A stretch of 48,003 nt of DNA. Source: Ruminococcus sp. (lineage in GTDB: Bacteria; Bacillota; Clostridia; Oscillospirales; Acutalibacteraceae). Shown here in pieces: positions 40,219 through 48,003 of this stretch. How positions within the stretch are numbered: the stretch's first letter is position 1; the number at the start of each line of letters is the position of its first letter. The notes beneath the pieces are model-generated. The model was not told where the DNA came from and did no database searches. It saw only the letters and a program-made list of their open reading frames with translations. Both the position numbers and the translations under genes were made by a program. The stretch lies in NCBI GenBank assembly GCA_022510955.1, contig JAFLSM010000015.1, positions 1-48,003 of the forward strand, given 5' to 3'.

Positions 40219-41292
40219 TTAGTCCATCATATTTATAATCGCAAGTGCCGCCACAGCCTCAATCACAGGCACTGCTCTCGGCACGATACAAGGGTCGTGT
40301 CTGCCGTGAATTTCAAGCTCTGCGTTCTCCTTTTTTTGCAGGTCAACCGTCTTTTGCTTCTGCGAAATTGACGGAGTAGGCTTTACAGCCGCTCTGAAAA
40401 TAACAGGCATACCGTTTGTAATTCCGCCTAAAATTCCGCCCATATTATTTGTTTCTGTTACAACTTTTCCGTCTTTGTATCTGAATGGGTCATTTGACTG
40501 TGAACCTCGCATTTTTGCAAGTTCAAATCCCTTTCCAAACTCAACACCCTTGATTGCAGGAACTCCGAAAACAGCCTTAGCAATCACGCCCTCAACGCCG
40601 TCAAACATTGGGTCGCCGACGCCTGCATCAATACCTGTTATTGCACATTCAATGGTGCCACCAACGCTGTCAAGGCTTGTTCTTGCCTTTTCAACCTCAT
40701 CACGCATTTTCTGCTCTGCACTGTCATCAATAAGTGCAAAGGACGAAAGGTTAAGCTTTTCAATCAACTTATCCTCAATCTCAACAGGATTAAATTGCTC
40801 GTCACACACACTGCCGATACTTGAAATATGAGCCGCAATTTTAATGCCCTTTTGCTCAAGAATCTGCCTACAAACTGCACCTGCAAAGACGATTGGAGCG
40901 GTAAGTCTGCCCGAAAAATGTCCGCCTCCCCTAATGTCGTTTGAGGCATTGTACTTTACAAATGCAGCATAATCCGAATGTCCCGGACGAGGACAACTCA
41001 AAAGATTGCCGTAATCGCCGCTGCGAGTATTTGTGTTTTCGATTACTGCACAAAGCGGTGCTCCTGTTAATGTGTTGTCAAGCATACCGGACAGTACCTT
41101 CGGAAAGTCCTTTTCAAGTCTTGGAGTAGCTGTTTTGTCTTTGCCGGGGGCACGCCTTGCCATCTGAACAAGCACCTTGTCCATATCAATCTTAACGCCT
41201 GCCGGAAGTCCGTCAATCACTACACCAATGCCGTTGCCGTGACTTTCGCCAAATACTGAAATTTTAACTTTATCACCGTAAGTCGAGGACAT
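40219..41292 (-). CDS. aroC: Chorismate synthase
   Basis: Makes chorismate from EPSP, needing reduced FMN. The 357-residue protein has the motifs GESHGNGIGVVIDGLPAG, RPGHSDYAAFVKYN, DIRGGGHFSGRLTAPIVFAGA, and GILGGITNGMPVIFRAAVKPTPS with the late RHDPCIVPRAVPV. The ATG start at 41292 is preceded by a weak GGTAAGG and overlaps aroA by about 20 bases; a TTG five codons upstream is the other option. Confidence 0.96.
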   Translation of the reverse strand: MSSTYGDKVKISVFGESHGNGIGVVIDGLPAGVKIDMDKVLVQMARRAPGKDKTATPRLEKDFPKVLSGMLDNTLTGAPLCAVIENTNTRSGDYGNLLSCPRPGHSDYAAFVKYNASNDIRGGGHFSGRLTAPIVFAGAVCRQILEQKGIKIAAHISSIGSVCDEQFNPVEIEDKLIEKLNLSSFALIDDSAEQKMRDEVEKARTSLDSVGGTIECAITGIDAGVGDPMFDGVEGVIAKAVFGVPAIKGVEFGKGFELAKMRGSQSNDPFRYKDGKVVTETNNMGGILGGITNGMPVIFRAAVKPTPSISQKQKTVDLQKKENAELEIHGRHDPCIVPRAVPVIEAVAALAIINMMD

Positions 41293-42583
41293 CTGCCTTA
41301 CCCCCAATGCTGTTATAGTCTATATAAAAATTCGGATAACTTTTGTTTATGCTCAAAGCATAAGTGCTTTCAATTTCACCGTCAAGTCCTGCGGCACACA
41401 CACCTGCTGACATAACAATTCTGTGGTCATTACAACCCTCAACAAAGCCTGATTTAAGCTGACTGACGCCCTCAATTTCAAGACCGTCCGAAAGCTCTGT
41501 AACCTTGCCACCAAGTGCATTGATTAAATCTGCTGTTGCTTTAAGTCTGTCGCACTCTTTAATACGAAGCCTCTCGGCGTTAATAATTCGTGTCTTACCC
41601 TCGGCAAATGCCGCACACACCGAAAGTGCAGGAACAAGGTCCGGAATTTGTGAGGCATCAATAGTGATTCCTTTAAGCTTTTGCGCTTTTACGGTAACGC
41701 TTGTATCACTCTGCTTTACGCTTGCACCAAACTCGGCTACAAGCTCAGCAATCTTTTTGTCACCCTGTGCAGAATCCTTATTCACACCGTTCACCGTTAT
41801 ACTGCCGCTGATTGCACCTGCAACCAAAAAGAATGCCGCCTGCGACCAGTCACCGTCTGTCGTGTAGTCGCAAGGAGTATATTTTTGACCGCCTTTTATA
41901 TGCCAGCCATAGTCGGTTGTTTCAATAACAACGCCAAACTTTGACATTGTGTAGATTGTCATATTTATATATCCAACGCTCTCAATAGGCGAAGTCAGCA
42001 CTATGTCGCTGTCGCCCTCAAGCATTGGAAGTGCAAGCAAAAGACCTGTAATAAACTGAGAGCTTACATTGCCCGGAATTTCAAATGTTCCGCTTTGCAA
42101 TTTACCGCTGATTGAAAAAGGCAAACCGCCTTCTGTCAGACATTTAACTCCTGCCTTTGGCAACGCCTCTGTAAAAATTCCGATTGGTCGCTGAGGCAAA
42201 AGTCCGTGTCCTACAAATGTTGCACTGATACCGCCAGCTGCAACTACAGGTATAAAAAATCTTAACGCACTACCGCTTTCACCGCAGTCAAGAGTAAGAT
42301 TGTCTTTTTCAAATATTTCAGTTCCGTCAATGGTGAGAACACCGTTTTGAATCTGCGTTTTAGCGCCCATTGCCTCAATCACGCCGATTGTTGCCTTGAT
42401 ATCATTTGACAATGCAACAGGAGCAACCGTGCATTTATCCTTTGAAAGAGCCGCACATATAATTGCTCTGTGTACATCACTTTTTGACGGAGGAATATTA
42501 ACAGTACCGCAGGGTGTAAACGGTTTGTATTTTACATGCGGTTTACTGCTTTTGTCAGTTGACAGCATTTTATCAGTTGACAT
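41273..42583 (-). CDS. aroA: 3-phosphoshikimate 1-carboxyvinyltransferase (EPSP synthase)
   Basis: Joins shikimate-3-phosphate and PEP. The 436-residue protein has VNIPPSKSDVHRAIICAALS, a reduced form of the LxGSKSxxxR motif, GESGSALRFFIPVVAA (glyphosate-binding region, a variation of NAGTxxR), GDWSQAAFF, and the C-terminal KECDRLKATADLINALGG and DHRIVMSAGVCA. A short direct repeat at the N-terminus (STDKMLSTDKSS) is odd and probably harmless. Start preceded by AAAGGAGATA. Confidence 0.95.
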   Translation of the reverse strand: MSTDKMLSTDKSSKPHVKYKPFTPCGTVNIPPSKSDVHRAIICAALSKDKCTVAPVALSNDIKATIGVIEAMGAKTQIQNGVLTIDGTEIFEKDNLTLDCGESGSALRFFIPVVAAGGISATFVGHGLLPQRPIGIFTEALPKAGVKCLTEGGLPFSISGKLQSGTFEIPGNVSSQFITGLLLALPMLEGDSDIVLTSPIESVGYINMTIYTMSKFGVVIETTDYGWHIKGGQKYTPCDYTTDGDWSQAAFFLVAGAISGSITVNGVNKDSAQGDKKIAELVAEFGASVKQSDTSVTVKAQKLKGITIDASQIPDLVPALSVCAAFAEGKTRIINAERLRIKECDRLKATADLINALGGKVTELSDGLEIEGVSQLKSGFVEGCNDHRIVMSAGVCAAGLDGEIESTYALSINKSYPNFYIDYNSIGGKADVLDLR

Positions 42584-42607
42584 ATGTATCTCCTTTGCAA
42601 ATCCAAA

Positions 42608-43657
42608 TTATGCCGTAATAAATTCTTCAAGCTTATTAAGCTCAACCTTTTTGGTAAAGCTTGAGCCAATCTCATTAAGCAGAACAAGATTAATCGCACT
42701 GTCTGCTGTCTTTTTGTCGCTTTTTGCCGCATTTGCCATATCCGCAAATGTTGCCTTATCATTGGTCGGCAAGCCGTATTTTTCGCAAAGAGCAACAATT
42801 CTGTCTGTTGTACCGCTTTGTGTGATACCCTGCTTTTCACTTGCTCTTGAAATCAGCACCATACCAATAGCGACTGCCATTCCGTGTGAAATACCCTTAA
42901 AATCATATAACTTTTCAATAGAATGACCGAGCGTGTGTCCAAAATTAAGAAGCATTCTCTCGCCTGCCTCACGCTCGTCACGGCTTACAACATCACGCTT
43001 GATTGAAACACAAGTTTCAATCACATCTTCAATGTGGTCAAGAGCATTTTCCTTTTCAAGATTTTCAAAAAAATCTGCATCCTTAATACATCCGTATTTA
43101 ATAACCTCAGCCATACCGTCACGCACATAAAGGTCAGGCAATGAATTTAAAGTGTCGGGGTCAATAAGGACGACCTTTGGCTGATGAAAAGCACCCACAA
43201 GATTTTTGCCCTGTGCAATATCGACGCCTGTTTTGCCTCCGACAGATGAATCCACCTGTGCAAGCAGTGAGGTCGGAATTTGCACAAAATCAATACCGCG
43301 CAAATATGTTGCCGCTGCAAAACCTGCCATATCGCCTGTTACACCGCCTCCGAGCGCCACAACAATATCCTTGCGTGTCATACCGAAATTGGCAAGTGTA
43401 TTATACATTTCTGCTATGGTATTCAGATTTTTTGACTCCTCACCGGCAGGAAACACATGGGCAGTAACCTCAAAGCCCTCCTGTGAAAGCGAATTCATCA
43501 CACGCCACTTGTAAAGTGCGGCAACATTCGAGTCGGCAATAACCGTAGCTCTTTTTGCATTAGACACCTGCTTTATATACTTGCCACAGCTGTCAAGAAT
43601 GCCTCTTTCTATAAAAATATCATATGGTTTTCCGGTTTCAACATGAACTGTTTTCAA
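42608..43657 (-). CDS. aroB: 3-dehydroquinate synthase
   Basis: Second step of the shikimate pathway, NAD- and metal-dependent. The 349-residue protein has VALGGGVTGDMAGFAAATYLRGIDFVQIPTSLLAQVDSSVGGKTGVD, GAFHQPKVVLID, GMAEVIKYG and LLNFGHTLGHSIEK, which include the metal ligands. Length is typical. It lies 24 bases before aroA in the operon and after tyrA. Confidence 0.96.
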   Translation of the reverse strand: MKTVHVETGKPYDIFIERGILDSCGKYIKQVSNAKRATVIADSNVAALYKWRVMNSLSQEGFEVTAHVFPAGEESKNLNTIAEMYNTLANFGMTRKDIVVALGGGVTGDMAGFAAATYLRGIDFVQIPTSLLAQVDSSVGGKTGVDIAQGKNLVGAFHQPKVVLIDPDTLNSLPDLYVRDGMAEVIKYGCIKDADFFENLEKENALDHIEDVIETCVSIKRDVVSRDEREAGERMLLNFGHTLGHSIEKLYDFKGISHGMAVAIGMVLISRASEKQGITQSGTTDRIVALCEKYGLPTNDKATFADMANAAKSDKKTADSAINLVLLNEIGSSFTKKVELNKLEEFITA

Positions 43658-43685
43658 GTCAAGCCCATCCTTCCTTAATTTAAAA

Positions 43686-44516
43686 TTATTCGCCCAAAGC
43701 AGTTTTTACCTTGTGTCCCTGTTCAAGCAAATCGGTAAGTTTTTCTATATCTTCCGACTTAATTGCGTTAGATACTTTTGTGATATTTTCAATCAGAATA
43801 TCAAGTTCCTTAACAAGCGGTTCTTTATTTTCTAAAAAAAGCTCGCTCCACAGCTTTGAATTGATATTTGCAACTCGTGACACATCACGGTAACTGCCTG
43901 CCGAAAAGCCCTTGTGATTGGGACAGCTCGGACTGAGTACATAAGCACAGGCAAGCACATGAGGAAGCTGAGAGGTGAACGCAATCATTCTGTCATGCTC
44001 TTCGGGAGTGCTTATCTTGACTTGACCAAAACCGAGCGACAATGCAAATTCAGACAAAACATCAATATATTTTTGTTCTGCACCGCAGGGTACAACAATA
44101 TAGCTTGCACCCTTGTAAAGGTCAGCATCCGAAACATCAAAGCCGTTTTTCTCTTTTCCTGCCATCGGGTGACTGCCGATAAAGACAAAACCGAATTTTT
44201 TGGAAAGCTCAACAAGCTGCGGACAAATTGCACGCTTTGTTCCTGCAGCATCGGTCACGATTGCATTCTTTTTGATAAACCTGCCGTTTTGCTCTATAAA
44301 CTCCACATCAGCTTGCGGATACATACACAAAATCACAAGGTCAGCCTTTTCAAGCGACTGCGGAGTGCCGATTTCATCAATCGCATTTTCATCCAATGCC
44401 TTTTGAGCCGTTGACTGTGTTCTGTTAATTCCGATTACATAGTGGTCTGTATATTTTTTTATCGCTTTGCAGAAACTGCCTCCGATTATTCCAAGTCCGA
44501 TTACAGCAATATTCAT
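43686..44516 (-). CDS. tyrA: Prephenate dehydrogenase
   Basis: Converts prephenate to 4-hydroxyphenylpyruvate with NAD. The 276-residue protein starts MNIAVIGLGIIGGSFCKAIK (Rossmann loop GLGIIGGS) and has GSHPMAGKEKNGFDVSDADLYKGASYIVVP, FTSQLPHVLACAYVL and a helical dimerisation domain; no ACT domain. Start chosen because TGGAGGACT lies 6-8 bases upstream; the frame is open five codons further. It is placed between aroF and aroB. Confidence 0.95.
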   Translation of the reverse strand: MNIAVIGLGIIGGSFCKAIKKYTDHYVIGINRTQSTAQKALDENAIDEIGTPQSLEKADLVILCMYPQADVEFIEQNGRFIKKNAIVTDAAGTKRAICPQLVELSKKFGFVFIGSHPMAGKEKNGFDVSDADLYKGASYIVVPCGAEQKYIDVLSEFALSLGFGQVKISTPEEHDRMIAFTSQLPHVLACAYVLSPSCPNHKGFSAGSYRDVSRVANINSKLWSELFLENKEPLVKELDILIENITKVSNAIKSEDIEKLTDLLEQGHKVKTALGE

Positions 44517-44540
44517 TGCAAAGTCCTCCATTACAAAATT

Positions 44541-45557
44541 TTACTGCACTTCATTCAAAGAGTTCTTAAGCGCAAACACCTTTTTAGCCACACTGTCAAA
44601 CTGTTCGGGAGTAAGTGACTGCGCACCGTCCGAAAGTGCATGTGTAGGGTCGTTGTGAACTTCAATTATAAGTCCGTCTGCACCTGCGGCAACGGCAGCC
44701 ATTGCAAGCGGTTCAACAAGCCATGACTTACCCGATGCGTGGCTTGGATCAACCACAACAGGCAAATGAGAAAGACTTTTAATAATTGGAATTGCCGATA
44801 TATCAAGAGTGTTTCTTGTAAAGGTTTCGTAGGTTCGAATACCTCTTTCACATAGGATAACATTGTTGTTTCCGCCTGCCATAATATATTCGGCACTCAT
44901 CAGCCACTCTTCAATAGTAGCAGACAGACCACGCTTTAAAAGAATAGGCTTATTTGTTTTGCCAAGTTCCTTTAAAAGCTCAAAATTCTGCATATTTCTT
45001 GCGCCAACCTGAATTATGTCAACGTTTTCAAACATATCAATGTGTGATGCACGCATAATCTCGGTAACAATCGGCAAACCTGTAGCCTTTCTTGCCGCTT
45101 TGAGAAGGTCAAGTCCCTCTGCCTTTAGTCCCTGGAAAGCGTAAGGAGATGTTCTCGGCTTGAATGCACCGCCACGCAGAAATGTAGCGCCCGACGCCTT
45201 AACATCTTTTGCAATGCCGACAATTTGCTCCTCACTCTCAACCGAGCAGGGACCTGCCATTATGTGCAGGCTTCCGTCGCCAATGGAAACTTCATCATTA
45301 ATCTTGATAACAGAGTTTTCCGGGTGGAATTTTCTATTAGCCTTTTTGTATGGCTCCTGAACACGCTTTACGCTTTCAACAATATCCTGTGCGTCAATAT
45401 ATTCAATATCAATCTTTGTAGTATCACCGATAAGTCCGAGAACAGTTGACTGAACACCGTCCCATTTGTTGACCTTAACCTGATAGTCATTTTTAAGCAT
45501 ATCAGTAAATTTTATCAGTTGTTCATCAGAGGTTGATGGTTTTAATACTATAATCAT
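44541..45557 (-). CDS. aroF: 3-deoxy-7-phosphoheptulonate synthase (type I-beta, with regulatory N-terminus)
   Basis: First step of the pathway, from PEP and erythrose-4-phosphate. The 338-residue protein has an N-terminal ferredoxin-like/ACT-like domain (about 1-70; [17 protein letters not shown]), which gives feedback control by Tyr or Phe in homologues such as T. maritima, and a TIM-barrel catalytic domain with [56 protein letters not shown] and [29 protein letters not shown]. It is followed by tyrA after 24 bp. The 82-bp gap upstream to aroK may hold a promoter; no clear -35/-10 seen. Confidence 0.96.
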   Translation of the reverse strand: MIIVLKPSTSDEQLIKFTDMLKNDYQVKVNKWDGVQSTVLGLIGDTTKIDIEYIDAQDIVESVKRVQEPYKKANRKFHPENSVIKINDEVSIGDGSLHIMAGPCSVESEEQIVGIAKDVKASGATFLRGGAFKPRTSPYAFQGLKAEGLDLLKAARKATGLPIVTEIMRASHIDMFENVDIIQVGARNMQNFELLKELGKTNKPILLKRGLSATIEEWLMSAEYIMAGGNNNVILCERGIRTYETFTRNTLDISAIPIIKSLSHLPVVVDPSHASGKSWLVEPLAMAAVAAGADGLIIEVHNDPTHALSDGAQSLTPEQFDSVAKKVFALKNSLNEVQ

Positions 45558-45639
45558 TCTATCCTATCCTTTCAACGGGGTAAATAAATATTTTTTATAT
45601 TTTACCACTTTAAAGCATTACATTCAATAGATTTCACTA

Positions 45640-46161
45640 TTAAAAACACTTATTATTTTCTGCTTCAACCATTTCCATAACCAGATAAGCAGTTTTTAAA
45701 GGTGTGTTTTGTCCTGCAATCACCACGTCTGCCGCATCATTATAAATCGGATAACGCTTTTCAAAAAGCTCTTTCATTGCTTTATCTTTGTCGGGGCGTT
45801 GTAAAAGCGGACGGGTTTTGTCATTTTTTAGCCTGTTTTTTATAACTTCAAGAGGCACATCAAGAAAAACGATTGTGTCCTTGCCCTTAAATGCCCGCAC
45901 ATTTCGTTCAAAAGTGAATGCTCCTCCACCTGATGCAACAACAAGGTCCTTCATCTCGGCAATTTCAAGACAAGCCTCATGTTCCATATTACGAAAGCCG
46001 TCCTCGCCGTATTTTTCAAAAATCTCTGATACTTTCATTCCTGCTTTTTCTTCAATATATGTATCCATATCAAGAAATTTTCTGCCGTTTTTGCGGGCAA
46101 TATTTTTGCCGACTGTCGATTTGCCGCAACCCATAAATCCGCATAAAATTATGTTGTTCAT
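45640..46161 (-). CDS. aroK: Shikimate kinase
   Basis: Phosphorylates shikimate. The 173-residue protein has Walker A GFMGCGKSTVGKNIARK, the shikimate Asp in FLDMDTYIEEK, VVASGGGAF and a lid arginine (RLKNDKTRPLLQRP). The start at MNNIILCGF is preferred by length; upstream in-frame Met codons at about 46173 and 46200 have comparable or weak ribosome binding sites (GGAAAGG just before the one at 46173), so the true start is uncertain by 4 to 13 codons. Confidence 0.93.
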   Translation of the reverse strand: MNNIILCGFMGCGKSTVGKNIARKNGRKFLDMDTYIEEKAGMKVSEIFEKYGEDGFRNMEHEACLEIAEMKDLVVASGGGAFTFERNVRAFKGKDTIVFLDVPLEVIKNRLKNDKTRPLLQRPDKDKAMKELFEKRYPIYNDAADVVIAGQNTPLKTAYLVMEMVEAENNKCF

Positions 46162-46278
46162 ATTAATTCCCATAACCTTTCCGACTACAAATTTTGCCAT
46201 GCTCGTTGCCGCTTAAGGCAAACTGAGCGGGCAATACAAATTGTAATTGTGCGATTTTTCACACTATCACTCTGTACA

Positions 46279-47121
46279 TCACTTGCTCATCAATTCATTT
46301 GCCGAGTCAAGGCACAGTTTGTTAATATCCTCAACCGCATATGTTGAGCCGTCCCAATGCTCATGTGACACAACTGCCTGCCATACAAGCATTGACATTC
46401 CGCCCACGGCTTTTGCACCGTTTGCCTTTGCTTTCTTTATAAGCACGGTTTCAAGCGGATTGTAAATCGCATCAAATACATTTGCAGATTTATTTATTAT
46501 TGAATCACTTACAGGCTGTGCATCAACCCTCGGATACATTCCAATCGGAGTGGCATTTACAAGAACATCAATGTCGCCGCCAAGTTCCGGAATAGTGCAA
46601 TAGTCAGCCTTTGCTCCGATGATTGTTCTTTTTATCTCATCACAAAGACCTTCGGCAATTTTTATATCTTCAATACGCACAGCAAACAAAACAGGTAAAT
46701 TTTTCAGGGCAATCTCATATGCCATTGTGCGTGCAACACCGCCGCATCCTAAAATTACAACTCTGCCCGAAAGCACAATGCCCGAGGCATCGAGAGCCTT
46801 CAAAAATCCGTCGGGGTCGGTTGTGTATCCCTTTGCAACGCCTTCACGATTAGAAACAGTGTTGACACTGCCGTACATTTTTGCCTTGCTGTCAATCTCA
46901 TCAATCAACGGAATAATATTCTGCTTATGCGGAATAGTAATGTTATAACCGTCAAGCTTTGACAGTGTATTTTTATATTCCTCCGAAAGATTTTCAGGTG
47001 CAATGTCGAGTTTTGTATATTCAGCGTCAACGCCGGAAAGTGCAAAAAGTCTTGTATGAATAAATGGTGACATTGTATGTCCTATCGGGTGACCTATAAC
47101 TGCAAATTTTTTTGTACTCAT
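46279..47121 (-). CDS. aroE: Shikimate dehydrogenase
   Basis: Reduces 3-dehydroshikimate with NADPH. The 280-residue protein has KFAVIGHPIGHTMSPFIH (substrate site), GYNITIPHKQNIIP with catalytic Lys and related Asn, VILGCGGVARTMAYEIA (Rossmann loop), NATPIGMYP and GGMSMLVWQAV. Start chosen because GGAGGATAA lies 5 bases upstream. First gene of the aro cluster; the gap of 117 bp to aroK is the largest inside it. Confidence 0.95.
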   Translation of the reverse strand: MSTKKFAVIGHPIGHTMSPFIHTRLFALSGVDAEYTKLDIAPENLSEEYKNTLSKLDGYNITIPHKQNIIPLIDEIDSKAKMYGSVNTVSNREGVAKGYTTDPDGFLKALDASGIVLSGRVVILGCGGVARTMAYEIALKNLPVLFAVRIEDIKIAEGLCDEIKRTIIGAKADYCTIPELGGDIDVLVNATPIGMYPRVDAQPVSDSIINKSANVFDAIYNPLETVLIKKAKANGAKAVGGMSMLVWQAVVSHEHWDGSTYAVEDINKLCLDSANELMSK

Positions 47122-47169
47122 AACTTTATCCTCCAAATTGATTATGACTTTATATGTAGATCTTTGTAG

Positions 47170-47184
47170 TTTTGCTATGCAAAA
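47170..47184. promoter_or_regulatory. Palindrome TTTTGC-TAT-GCAAAA upstream of aroE
   Basis: Six-base arms around TAT, about 50 bases before the aroE start. It could be an operator of the aro operon, but the region is AT-rich and chance cannot be excluded. Confidence 0.3.
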
Positions 47185-47248
47185 TTCAAATAAAACTTTT
47201 TGATTTATGCAAATTTTAGAAAATTTTTATAAAAATTCAAAATAGATA

Positions 47249-47277
47249 TTGACAAAGTAATAATTTACCAATAATAT
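47249..47277 (+). promoter_or_regulatory. Sigma-A promoter of acpP
   Basis: TTGACA (47249-47254) and TAATAT (47272-47277) with a 17-base spacer, 110 bases before the acpP start. The aro and acpP genes are divergent from this 266-bp gap. Confidence 0.82.
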
Positions 47278-47387
47278 TATTGAAGAAGGGCAAACAAATT
47301 TTGCTTTCACCATTGTAGCATAAAATATGTACTTTTGTCCATAATTACAATGGATACCGTATAACATTTTTATAGGAGGAATTTATT

Positions 47388-47615
47388 ATGGTATTAGAAA
47401 AGTTAAAATCAATTCTTGCAGAGCAGTTTGATGTTGAAGAGGATAAGATTACTGCTGACACAGATTTGCAGGAAGATCTCGGCGCAGATTCACTTGATGT
47501 TGTAGACTTACTTATGTCAATCGAAGATGAGTTTGAAGTTGAAGTACCAGATGAAGAAATCGAGAACATCAAGACAGTTGGTTCACTCGTTTCTTACATT
47601 GAAGCTAATTCATAA
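47388..47615 (+). CDS. acpP: Acyl carrier protein
   Basis: Carries growing acyl chains on 4'-phosphopantetheine. The 75-residue acidic protein has the modified Ser in GADSLDVVDLLMSIEDEF (the DSL motif), and four helices typical of ACP. Strong AGGAGG ribosome binding site. It stands alone, 33 kb from the fab/acc operon, with its own promoter and terminator. Other ACP roles are possible, but this length and motif fit fatty-acid ACP best. Confidence 0.95.
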   Translation: MVLEKLKSILAEQFDVEEDKITADTDLQEDLGADSLDVVDLLMSIEDEFEVEVPDEEIENIKTVGSLVSYIEANS

Positions 47616-47629
47616 TTTTGCGTCTGTCA

Positions 47630-47658
47630 AAAGGTCGGGAATTTCCCCGACCTTTTTT
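47630..47658 (+). terminator. Terminator of acpP
   Basis: AAAGGTCGGG and CCCGACCTTTTTT form a strong hairpin with a T-tract, 15 bases after the stop codon. Confidence 0.93.
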
Positions 47659-47669
47659 ATTTTCTCCGC

Positions 47670-47854
47670 TTCAGAAGTTGGTTTTAGTATGTAACCATTG
47701 CGACCCGAAGGTATACTTCTATTGTACGGTAAACATCATCATTCACGAATTTAAGTCTTATTAGTGATTAATAAAGCGGTCACTACCGCCCCGAAGGTGT
47801 ACTTAGGCTGTTTGGTAAACATCATAATTCACTATCATAGGTAAACTAAATTAT
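47670..47854. repeat. Bipartite intergenic repeat, copy B (downstream of acpP)
   Basis: Aligns with copy A at 34611-34816 over its length: CTTCA.AAGTT start, GACCCGAAGG, GGTAAACATCAT, GCGGTCACTACCGC, a second CGAAGG..GGTAAACATCATAATTCACT. Many positions in the stems differ, so the two copies are not recent duplicates. No open frame. Confidence 0.75.
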
Positions 47855-47890
47855 ATTATATTTTATGTTATAAGAAGTTCTGGTAGTGTC

Positions 47891-48003
47891 AAAGGCTCCT
47901 TTATAAGGGAGATGTCAGCGATAGATGACTGAGGATTATTGATATAATCTTATATTCAATCCTCCGTCACGCAAGCGTGACACCTCCTTTTCTAAGGAGG
48001 CTT
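47891..48003. mobile_element. MITE-like hairpin element, cut by the window end
   Basis: The outer ends AAAGGCTCCTTTATAAGGGAG and, reversed, AAGCCTCCTTAGAAAAGGAGG are related inverted repeats, each followed by TGTCA..TGAC..GAGGATT. Inside, GTCACGC-AA-GCGTGAC gives a short stem (on the minus strand TGTCACGCTTGCGTGACG). I recall similar AGGCTCCCTTATAAGGGAGC hairpin elements in many gut Clostridia; no coding capacity. The right end is beyond the window. Confidence 0.65.

Noticed and set aside
41273..41307. Frameshift or fusion at the aroA/aroC junction
   Set aside because: Both proteins are full length; the overlap of about 20 bases is a normal operon junction.
1..48003. tRNA, rRNA, tmRNA, known riboswitches, phage and transposase genes
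   Set aside because: None was recognised by reading both strands; an absence seen by eye is weaker than a covariance-model search.

Overview
The window is a 48 kb stretch of an AT-rich, low-GC Gram-positive chromosome. Gene order (fabK-fabD-fabG-fabF-accB-fabZ-accCDA, DUF1385-prmC, recA-recX-rimO-pgsA), good AGGAGG-type ribosome binding sites, FabK instead of FabI, and a BspA-like surface protein all point to an anaerobic gut-type Clostridia, most likely the Oscillospirales/Ruminococcus group. That placement is inference. I see no rRNA, tRNA, CRISPR, prophage or transposase gene; the protein-coding content is mostly core metabolism and housekeeping. I did not find a convincing new multi-gene system. 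The unusual material is in the intergenic DNA: mobile hairpin elements, repeated structured elements and leader hairpins.

Layout. 1-4.0 kb: the end of a MITE, a structured repeat, then (minus strand) an orphan sugar-ABC ATPase, a 16S pseudouridine synthase, a DUF4830 protein, a HAD phosphatase and a hotdog thioesterase. 4.1-6.1 kb: GTPase YchF, and a divergent pair of small membrane protein and XRE regulator around a 51-bp palindrome. 6.1-14.3 kb (minus): a nine-gene malonyl-CoA and fatty-acid operon from FabK to AccA with a clear TTGACA/TAGTAT promoter and a 47-bp MITE derivative inside it. 14.3-20 kb: a small secreted protein (minus), then (plus) a class A PBP with poly-Asp inserts, homoserine dehydrogenase and aspartokinase. 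20.2-32.4 kb (plus): DUF1858, TrmK, Nif3-like, TrmB, a lipoprotein, a full MITE, a two-component system, DUF1385, PrmC, then a second copy of the structured repeat and recA-recX-rimO-pgsA. 32.5-35.8 kb (plus): cysE-cysS, a bipartite repeat, and a polysaccharide deacetylase whose ribosome binding site lies in a long hairpin. 35.9-38.3 kb: a BspA-like surface protein divergent from a second XRE regulator. 38.4-47.1 kb (minus): aroE-aroK-aroF-tyrA-aroB-aroA-aroC-pheA plus a gene of unknown function. 47.4-48 kb: acyl carrier protein (plus), a second bipartite repeat and the edge of another hairpin element.

How the parts fit. The acc/fab operon supplies malonyl-ACP and the elongation cycle; its carrier protein ACP is encoded 33 kb away. 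FabH is not in the window. The aro cluster makes phenylalanine and the tyrosine/tryptophan precursors from PEP and erythrose-4-phosphate, but 3-dehydroquinate dehydratase is missing and must be elsewhere. hom and lysC form the entry to the aspartate family, and lysC has an internal start expected to give a separate regulatory beta subunit. Coordinates of starts were chosen by ribosome binding site and family length; several differ from the longest open frame.
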